A model generated the notes under the pieces. The model did no database searches, was not told the DNA's origin, and saw only the letters and a list, made by a program, of their open reading frames with translations. Shown in pieces: positions 1-5,766 of a DNA stretch of 12,993 bases (positions within the stretch are counted from its first letter, which is position 1; every line of letters starts with the position of its first letter). The stretch is from assembly GCA_001275005.1 (NCBI GenBank), contig JWZX01001739.1, positions 1-12,993 of the forward strand. The letters are read 5' to 3'. The position numbers and the translations under genes were made by a program. Source of the DNA: Chrysochromulina tobinii. Taxonomy: Eukaryota > Haptophyta > Prymnesiales > Chrysochromulinaceae.

Positions 1-8
1 GCCATGCG

Positions 9-63
<55 letters not shown>

Positions 64-350
64 TCATCATCATCGGCCACCGGCTCAGGAAAGTCAGCGT
101 GATCGTTGCCATCGTCTTCGTCGCTGCTACCGCCGTAGTGGCCGCCGTAATTGGCTGCATCCTCATCCATTTGCGCTGCCCTCGCCGCCGCCTCGTCAGC
201 GGCGCTGTTGCCTGGCCGATTCATGCCCTCCTCGCTGTCAAAGTGTAACTGCACGGCCACGGCCAGGTCGCCGCCCGCCGCCTCGAGCAGCACGAACGCC
301 TGCCCAGCGTCGAGCCCGGTGATGGCGCACAACTCCTCGACGCCCTCCAT
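1..350 (-). CDS. N-terminal part of a UBA-like domain protein (UBX family type), 5' exon, runs off left edge
   Basis: The minus strand is open from an ATG at 350-348 to the window edge (116 residues), with an in-frame TAA upstream near 415. The first 45 residues read as a UBA-like helix bundle: MEGVEELCAITGLD, then GQAFVLLEAAGGDLAVAVQL and HFDSEE. This resembles the N-terminal ubiquitin-binding domain of UBXN7/FAF-type and p47-type UBX proteins, which recruit ubiquitylated clients to the p97/Cdc48 ATPase. An acidic linker follows (MDEDAANYGG, SSDEDDGNDHADF), then four Asp, 18 Gly and Arg-Met at the edge. The UAS or UBX domains that would prove the family lie outside the window. The family is inferred from the UBA-like pattern only, so another UBA-like protein is possible. 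Confidence 0.72.
9..62 (-). repeat. (GCC)18 trinucleotide microsatellite encoding poly-Gly
   Basis: Eighteen uninterrupted GCC units on the plus strand read as 18 GGC (Gly) codons in the frame of the minus-strand UBA-like gene. Four GAT (Asp) codons precede them in the protein. A pure trinucleotide run of this length is prone to length change, and also to assembly error. Confidence 0.95.
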
Positions 351-974
351 GCTTGCTCCGAGGCTCCGCGAACCGCGATTCCTGCTAGTCCCAGCTGTGA
401 ATAAGAACCTTTCTTAAAAACGTGCCGCTGCGCCTTCTTTTAATCTGTTAAGATTTTCAGAACTCAGATCCGCACATCCGCTTGCAAAATAATGCAAAAA
501 AGTGAAAGTCCAGCTGTAAAAGTCCTCAAAACCCCAACGTGCAACGACCGAACATTGTCCACCCCGGCCAATGAAGGACATGAACTCCAGTCCTCGATCA
601 TTCTGGATTCTGTAGCACGATCATAAGATCCCGGCACGCTCGCCTCCTCGGTCGCTCCCCCATCGAGACAACCGCGACTATTAAAGGTGCTGCTGCAGCA
701 GTACGCGTGTACGCCTGACCGCCTTGAGCGCAGAGCTCTGGCGGGGGATACGCGCTTGAGATGCTACTTCTCCTCGAGGCGCTCCACACGGTGCTCCGCA
801 TTCAGCGTCGGTCCGGTGTGCTGGCCGGGCGGCCTGCTGCCATCACATCTGCCATCACTGCTGCCATGGCCAGATACGCCTGCGCGCCGGCCGCCCACGT
901 TCACGGTCACGGCCACGTTCACGGCCACGCGGCTTCTCGGAGGCGCCGTGGTGGGCGTCACGAGGATCCTCTAG
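351..974. other. Intergenic region between two minus-strand genes
   Basis: It holds the 5' flank of the UBA-like gene (right of 350) and the 3' flank of the epimerase-mutase fusion gene (left of 975). About 400-560 is clearly more AT-rich than its surroundings, which fits a 5' UTR or promoter of the UBA-like gene, but I see no convincing TATA box or known motif. Short open frames on both strands here have no recognisable domain and look like chance in GC-rich DNA. No AATAAA lies just downstream of the fusion gene stop. Confidence 0.6.
896..931. repeat. Six imperfect CACGNN hexamers in tandem
   Basis: Six consecutive hexamers read cacgtt, cacggt, cacggc, cacgtt, cacggc, cacgcg. They sit about 45 bases past the stop codon of the fusion gene, in its probable 3' UTR. 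No function is evident. Confidence 0.8.
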
Positions 975-3900
975 TCAATGCTTCGCCGAGGCGCGGTGCG
1001 GGAGCGCAGCGGGTTGGCCGAGGAGCAGATGCCATCCGAATTCGAGGAGCTGTGCGTTCTTGGCGCTCTCCGCGTCGGACCCCTTGATGAGGTCGTACAG
1101 CTGCTTCCACGTCTGCAGGGTCAGCAGCTGGACACGCCGACGTGGCACCATGATGACGGCATCGGCCATCGACACCACACGGTCGGGGCAGGGTTTTGTG
1201 CGCGCCTTTTTGGCAAAGGGCCAGATCTTGGCGCAGAAGGCCGTGTGCAGGCTCTGCGGCATCTCGACCACGTGCGAACCCCAAACGGCAAAGTCTCCTG
1301 CGGTGGCCATCGCCTCTGTGAGCGCGGCCGCTGTGAACACTTTGGACGTCTTGGAGACCGTCGCGGGTGTGAACAGGAGCACGTCGGGCAGCGTCGAGTA
1401 GCGGCTGACGATGTGCTGCACCCATCCGGAGATGGGAGGTGCATGGAAGGTGTGAGGGACGCGGTCGTGGTGGTTGAGCGCCTCACGGAGCATCTCCTTC
1501 ATAGGTCGCTTGACGTCCGCGACGCCGCATCGCTCATACCCGTGAATGAGCCATTTGGTCTCGGCGGGCAGCGCGACCATCACCTTCCTAATCTGGTCGA
1601 CCCACTCGTCCTTCTCGTCGCAATGCGGGAGCACCCAATCCCACTGGGGCTTCCTCGCCATGCGGCGCGGCGGCTTCCCGAACGTGTGCGCGCGCCCGGC
1701 TGTTCGTGAGAGCTCCAACGGGTCAAAGTCGCGATCGTACTTGCGCATGTTGTTATTGACCACGTCGGGCGCGTTGAAGGTCGCCTCGCGACCGGCCGCG
1801 TTCCCGCCGAAGAGCATGCTATCGACCGCATCGACGCCGAGCATGCAAGAGTGGTCTTGATTGCCCACCTGATGAGACAGAGGTGGGGGGGGGGCATGAG
1901 AGGCGATCAGACGCCCTCAGAGACGCCCTCAGACGCACTCAGACGCACGCAGGGACCATCAGTGGTCATCAGTGGTCATCAGTGGTCATCCGCATGCGCG
2001 AGTGGTCCGGATGGTGCCCACCTCGTACTTCCAGGATCCGAAACGGCCCCGGCTCCAGATGCCCAGGTTGCGCAGCGCCATGTCGGCCGTGTGCACGTGC
2101 ATGTTGCGCTCGACGTACGGGACCGGGTACCCATACTCAAGACGCTTGGACCACGTGGACACGATGCTGGCGTCCTTTGGCAGCATGCCGCCGCGGTGAA
2201 GTCCGGCGATCACCTGCCTAATTAGGTCCTGCTCGTCCACCGGCCACGTGTTGCCCAGGCCCGTCCACACGTTCTTGCGGAAGCGCGATTCGGATACCTC
2301 GATGAGGAGCGACCACTGCTGCCATGGCTTGGCGACCATCAGAGGAGAGAAGTTGGAGAGGATCGTCACGCGGTAGAAGATGTACTCATCCTCGGGGAAG
2401 TAGACCCAGTGGACGCCGTCGAGCTCCGTCGGGACCGCAGTGCCGGTCACGCCGATGCCGACGAGGTTGACCGTCTGGTGCTTGAACTTCGAGTGGTCGG
2501 CCGCGCCATTATTTCCCTCGGCGAGCTTCGCGAGCTCGGGGTGATCTGGCGTCATGCGCAGCAGCTGCGGCAGCGGCATCGTCGAGAGCAGCCCATCGAA
2601 GGGCACCTGAGGACAGGGAGGCAATCAGAGGTCATCAGAGGCCATCAGATGTCATCAGAGGTCATCCGAGGTCATCCGAGGTCATCCGAGGTCAATCCCG
2701 TCGAAGGACACACCTTGCGCCCGTCGGCGAGCTCGAGCTCCTTAGCGCCGTCCTTTGTGCGAACGGAGGTCACGCGCGCGCCGAGCCTCTTGTTCTCCTT
2801 GGGCAGGGTGTTCCACACCTTGACCCAGATGTGGCCCGTCCCGTTCATCGGGTAACGGAACTGGGCATTCGGGCCCCACTTCGGAGCGTCGCGTTTGTTG
2901 ATCACATTCGAGAAGACGGACTGAGATTTGATCTCGGCCACGCGCTCGCCCACCCAAATATGGTTCATCTCATTGGCCGGGTGCGCCCAGACCTTCGCAT
3001 TGTACGGCGCCATGAACGTGTCGGTGAGCGCCTTGCCAAACTTGGCAATCAGGAACTCTTCAAAGTTGCGCGGCGGCGGCGGCTTTGGCTTCGCATCCTT
3101 CTGCGCGAGATCACTCAAGATCGTCATCACTTCCTTTTCGGGCAGCCGCCACACGTTCGCCTGCACCGGGTAGCCCACCCACGTATTGCGCATGCGCGCG
3201 GGCGAATAGCGCTGATGATACAGCCACTCCGCCGGCGGCAGTAGATCGTCGAGGAGCGCGTCGAAGAACTCAAAGTGCGAAAAGAGGCAGTGGACACCAA
3301 TGTCCCAAGCAAAGTTCTTCTCGTCCTTGATGGTGCCTGAGGAGGGAGGCGATCCGACGTCATCGGAGGTCGTCCGAGGTCATCAGAGGTCATCAGAGGT
3401 CATCAGGGGTCATCAGGGGTCATCAGGGGTCATCAGACCCAAACGCACACGCAACAAGCATCATGAATAGGCAAAGGCTGTCAGAGGCCCGCAGAGGCCA
3501 TTGGCGGCTATCAGCGTACATGCAAGGCCCGCGGGCTCGGTGGTACCCTCAACGAGTTCCCAATTGGTATACCCGAGCTCGTGGAGCCGGTAGGCAGCGC
3601 ACAGTCCCGTTGGCCCTGCGCCGATGACGACGATGCGAGGGTTCGACTTGAGAGGGGGCGCCGTGTCGTTGCGCTCATCGAACAGGACGTAATTGTACTG
3701 CAGGGGATCGACTGAGGGCGCGGGCGGGTTGCCGTAGTGGTTCACGCGCCAGTCCCAGCCGTGGCGGACCATAGACTCGATGTCGGGGAAGCGTGGCTTC
3801 CAGCCGAGCTCGTACCTGAGGAGGGAGGCAGTCCGACGTCATCAGGGTGATGAGGGAGGCAATCCGACGTCATCAGAGGTCCTCAGAGGTCCTCTCAGTG

Positions 3901-5533
3901 GCACTCAGAGGCAGTCAGACGCAATCAAAGGAAATCAGAGGCAATCAAAGATCAGCAGAGGTCATCAGAGGTCCATCAGGGGTCATCAACGGTCCTCAAA
4001 AGGGCACCAGAGGTCCATCAGAGGTCCATCAGAGGTCATCAGAGGTCATCAGAGGCCATCGTGGTTCCAGCCGAGCTCGTACTTGATCTTGGCGGGGTCG
4101 GCGTACAAGGTGGGAGGGTCCCCGGGGCGGGCGGCGCTGATCTGGACGGGCAATGGCTTGCCGGAGACTTTCTTGACGACCTCGACGATCTCGAGCACCT
4201 GAGATTGAGATGAGATGGAGATGAGATGAGATTGAGATAGAGATTGAGATGAGATGGAGATGGGTGGGGAAGAGTGAAAGAGAGGGTGGGTACAGAGAGG
4301 GGATGTGAGGCGCAGCGGGGCGCGCGAGATATGGAGATTGAGATGAGATTGAGATGAGCGGGAGCAAGTGGCGCGCGCGCTCGCGGCCGCGCGCTCGCGG
4401 CCGCGCGCTCGCGCGGCCCGGCAACGGACCGTGTACGGTTGGCCGTTGCCCACGTTGTAGTAGAGAAGGTCGTTGTCACGGAGTGCGTAGAGTAGGAGTA
4501 CATGAGCGTCGACCAGATCGGAGACGTGAATGTAGTCGCGCGCCGCCGACTTGTCCTTCGTCGGGAACGAGTCGCCCATCACCGTCAGGTACGGGCGCAG
4601 CCCCAGCGCCACGTCATACGCAGCGTCCAGGATCCGTGGGTACTTTCGGTTCGCGGCATGCGAGAGATGAGGGCCCAGGCGGCCCTGCGGGTCAGCACCG
4701 ACGACGTTGAAGTAGCGCAGGAGGGCGGCCGAGAAGGGCACCTTGGCGCGCTCCTGCGCGCGCAGGAACGCCACGATCGCCTGCTCCGCCTGCAGCTTCG
4801 CTTGGCCATACGGGTTGGTCGGCCGCTGCGGTGTGAGCTCTGTGATCGGGAAGGTGGTCGGAGCTCCGAAGGTGGCGCACGACGAGGAGAAGATGAGCTT
4901 GGTGAGGCCGACGCGGTGCATCGCGCGCACGATCGAGACGGTCGAGGCCGTGATGTTCTGATAATAGTCCTCCGGGTGCACCATCGACTCGCCCACGTAC
5001 GCGTTCGCGCCAAAGTGCACGACAGTGTCGATCGCGTGGCGCTTGAGCAGCTCGACCATCTGGTGCTCCTCGTTGACGTCGAGGCGCACAAAGTTGAAGG
5101 GCTCACCCGCCTGCTCAGCGATCGCCTGCAGCCGCAGGATCGTCTCGATCGAGCCACGCGACAGGTCGTCCACCACGGTCACGTTGAAGCCCTTGCGGTC
5201 GATGAGAGCGAGCGCAAAGTGGGAGCCGATGAGGCCGGCGCCGCCTGTCACGAGCACATTCTTGGCCTGGCCATCCATCTGCCGGCGCACGAGCGGCGGC
5301 GCGACGATCGGCACCGCTCCACAGCCCACGTCGCCTCGCATGCCGCCGCCGGCAGGCGGCACGAAGAGCACAGCTAGCAGGCCCACAAAGAAGCCGAGCG
5401 CGACCCAGGGCCACTTGGGCGCCTCGCGTTGATCGTGCTCGGGAGCCATTCGAAGCGGCGTGCGCTGCACGTCTTCCTCGTCGTCGGAATCCGACGGCAG
5501 CGATCGGGGTGTGCTGCTCGCGCCCCGTGACAT
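975..5533 (-). CDS. Membrane-anchored UDP-sugar 4-epimerase / UDP-galactopyranose mutase / DUF3431-like fusion protein (six exons)
   Basis: Exons 5533-4430, 4198-4083, 3815-3520, 3336-2714, 2606-2022 and 1868-975 join into 1205 codons plus TGA, with GT-AG at every intron. Domains in order: acidic N-terminal tail; one transmembrane segment (41-59); short-chain-dehydrogenase-type epimerase (about 92-430); linker (432-467); UDP-galactopyranose mutase (about 466-955); DUF3431-like domain (about 980-1197). The predicted role is to turn a UDP-pyranose into its C4 epimer and then into the furanose form, most simply UDP-Glc to UDP-Galp to UDP-Galf. The start at 5533 has a weak context (TTTT before ATG). 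An in-frame ATG at 5716 has a better one but would leave only about 50 bases to the SMC1 start. The gene diverges from SMC1. No stop or start separates the enzymes once introns are removed. The introns were placed by eye from family alignment and need transcript support. Confidence 0.9.
1002..1655 (-). other. C-terminal DUF3431-like domain of the fusion protein
   Basis: Residues about 980-1197 follow the end of the mutase. The recognisable pattern is ISGWVQHIVSRYSTLPDVLLF (1056-1076), then SMADAVIMVPRRRVQLL (1141-1157), the short motif TWKQLYDLI, and LLEFGWHLLLGQPA (1182-1195). This resembles DUF3431, found in fungal and algal proteins often linked to glycan metabolism: a chain facing a 'YxxLPD' strand, a 'aqF.V.r..I' strand, and an 'E..WH..FG.PA' end. 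The family assignment comes from memory of the pattern. Its biochemical function is unknown, and I do not claim glycosyltransferase activity. Confidence 0.55.
1869..2021 (-). other. Intron 5 of the fusion gene (153 nt), tandem repeats inside
   Basis: Donor GAG|GTGGGCACC and acceptor CATCAG|GTGGGCAAT (sense strand) give phase 0 and restore the mutase run WKYEVGNQDHS. The bases AGGTGGGCA occur at both junctions. Inside, sense-strand decamers of the form CTGATGACCA (three) and CTGAGKGCGT variants run in tandem. Confidence 0.9.
2607..2713 (-). other. Intron 4 of the fusion gene (107 nt)
   Basis: Donor CGCAAG|GTGTGTCC and acceptor GTCCTCAG|GTGCCC, phase 0. The intron start contains TCCTTCGACGGG and the following exon start contains CCCTTCGATGGG, a near-duplication. 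The middle is decamer repeat, TGATGACCTC in the sense direction. Confidence 0.88.
3337..3519 (-). other. Intron 3 of the fusion gene (183 nt), decamer array
   Basis: Donor GCAT|GTACGC and acceptor CCTCAG|GCACC, phase 1, joining GLA to CTIKDEKNFAWDIG of the mutase. About half of the intron is decamers of the type TGATGACCYC in the sense direction, with almost identical copies at about 3370-3440. Confidence 0.82.
3816..4082 (-). other. Intron 2 of the fusion gene (267 nt), flanked by a 23/24-base direct duplication
   Basis: Donor ATCAA|GTACGAG and acceptor CCTCAG|GTACGAG, phase 2, restoring KIKYELGWKPRF at the epimerase end. The first bases of the intron (4082-4060) match the first bases of exon 3 (3815-3792) over 24 positions with one missing base. 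The interior is made of decamer repeats (plus strand gaggtcatca and relatives). Retention would end the protein with a stop soon after YELGW. Confidence 0.92.
4201..4260 (-). repeat. GAGAT/GAGATT short tandem repeat
   Basis: On the plus strand the stretch is built of gagat, gagatt and gagatg units. A further short block of the same units lies at about 4330-4357. In the sense direction of the host gene it is a pyrimidine-rich tract ending at the 3' splice site. Confidence 0.85.
4373..4418. repeat. GC-only repeat with NotI-like palindromes
   Basis: A unit close to cgcgctcgcggccg recurs about three times, giving two GCGGCCGC palindromes and alternating GC. It can fold on itself, and sequencing or assembly errors are likely here. 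It lies inside intron 1 of the fusion gene. Confidence 0.75.
5357..5413 (-). other. Signal-anchor transmembrane segment of the fusion protein
   Basis: Residues 41-59 (WPWVALGFFVGLLAVLFVP) form one hydrophobic stretch after a 40-residue polar, charged tail (SDSDDEED) that ends APK. Together with a basic residue just before the segment and no cleavable signal peptide, this looks like a type II anchor. Plant MUR4-type epimerases have the same layout and sit in the Golgi. Orientation is inferred, not shown. Confidence 0.78.
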
Positions 5534-5766
5534 AAAAGACGATAGATTCTGCGCCCGCCGCGGCGCGAACTTCACGCGAGGAATTTTGACTTGCAATCCT
5601 TGCAAGGTACATGTTGTAGCGTGCCGCGCTCGCGCTCGACTGTGTGTGCCCCCTGGCTTGATTTTCCACAAAACGCCGTCGTGAACATCCTCGGGCGGCC
5701 TCGGCGCGAACGCCATCTCACAAGCGCGCGCCCCTCTTGAGTCGCACGAAGCGGGAGAGCGAAGAA
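5534..5766. promoter_or_regulatory. Divergent promoter region between the fusion gene and SMC1
   Basis: The two start codons point away from each other and are 233 bases apart, so both promoters and both 5' UTRs must share this stretch. It contains a perfect inverted repeat at 5590-5606 and an AT-richer patch (gaattttgac). I see no TATA box in a clear position for either gene. If the fusion gene started at the in-frame ATG at 5716, most of this region would be coding, which I think less likely. Confidence 0.6.
5590..5606. promoter_or_regulatory. Inverted repeat CTTGCAA-TCC-TTGCAAG
   Basis: Seven-base arms are perfectly complementary around a three-base spacer, in the middle of the divergent promoter region. 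The shape fits a binding site for a dimeric factor, but no factor is known and chance cannot be excluded. Confidence 0.45.

Larger units (their letters stand above)
1725..3640 (-). other. UDP-galactopyranose mutase domain (eukaryotic type) of the fusion protein
   Basis: The FAD-binding motif VVIGAGPTGLCAAYRL starts at residue 469. Family landmarks follow in the order seen in fungal UGM: GVHCLFSHF (His521), YPVQANVWRLP, FMAPYNAKVWA, GERVAE (Arg637), WGPNAQFRYP, GTGHIW, WVYFPEDEYIFYRVTILSNF (with Arg792), LLIEVSES, RRFG-like KRLEYGYP, IWSRGRFGSWKYEV and GNQDHSCMLGVDAVD. The two arginines match the positions that bind the diphosphate in characterised eukaryotic UGMs. The enzyme family uses reduced FAD to convert UDP-Galp to UDP-Galf. 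Length (about 490 residues) is normal for eukaryotic UGM. One deviation is Ile-Gly-Val-His where fungal enzymes have Val-Gly-Gly-His. Confidence 0.93.
4199..4429 (-). other. Intron 1 of the fusion gene (231 nt), stop-free, with GC repeats and a pyrimidine-rich half
   Basis: Donor TACACG|GTCCGT and acceptor ATCTCAG|GTGCTC, phase 0, joining NGQPYT to VLEIVEVV. The 5' part is a GC repeat with GCGGCCGC copies. The 3' part, in sense, is a long pyrimidine-rich run of ATCTC/AATCTC units leading to the acceptor. It lacks the CTGA decamers of the other introns. It has a length divisible by three and no stop in frame, so a model without this intron would stay open. Epimerase relatives have no insertion here, which favours an intron. 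Confidence 0.78.
3740..5260 (-). other. UDP-sugar 4-epimerase domain (GalE/MUR4-like) of the fusion protein
   Basis: The NAD-binding motif TGGAGLIGSH starts at residue 96. The catalytic elements are FSSSCATFG (215-223) and Y242-x3-K246 in NPYGQAK. RYFNVVGADPQGRLG (273-287) and RDYIHVSDLVDAH (332-344) are typical of nucleotide-sugar 4-epimerases. The SSCATFG, YYQNIT and FNVVGADPQGRLG segments look closer to the plant UDP-arabinose/UDP-xylose 4-epimerases (MUR4 type, which also accept UDP-Glc/Gal) than to bacterial GalE. The substrate is therefore UDP-hexose, UDP-pentose or both. The C-terminal part (VLEIVEVVKK to YELGWKPRF and W427-D-W429) is supplied by exons 2 and 3. Confidence 0.9.

Noticed and set aside
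963-974. Cloning-vector polylinker (GGATCCTCTAG) suggesting contamination
   Set aside because: Only 11 bases match and the flanks do not. The adjoining coding frame ends normally.
3360-3433. CRISPR-like array of regular repeats
   Set aside because: The period is about 10 bases with no spacers, and the array lies in a spliceosomal intron of a eukaryotic gene.
4502-5377. Long plus-strand open frame antisense to the epimerase
   Set aside because: It mirrors the GC-rich coding exon on the other strand and shows no domain. The minus-strand frame has clear catalytic motifs.
975-5533. Two separate genes for epimerase and mutase
   Set aside because: The epimerase C-terminal end (YELGWKPRF) is on the same exon as the mutase FAD motif, with no stop between them.
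5714-5716. ATG at 5716 as start of the fusion protein
   Set aside because: The context is good, but the added 61 residues look like non-coding sequence, and the start would lie about 50 bases from the SMC1 start. It is kept only as an alternative.
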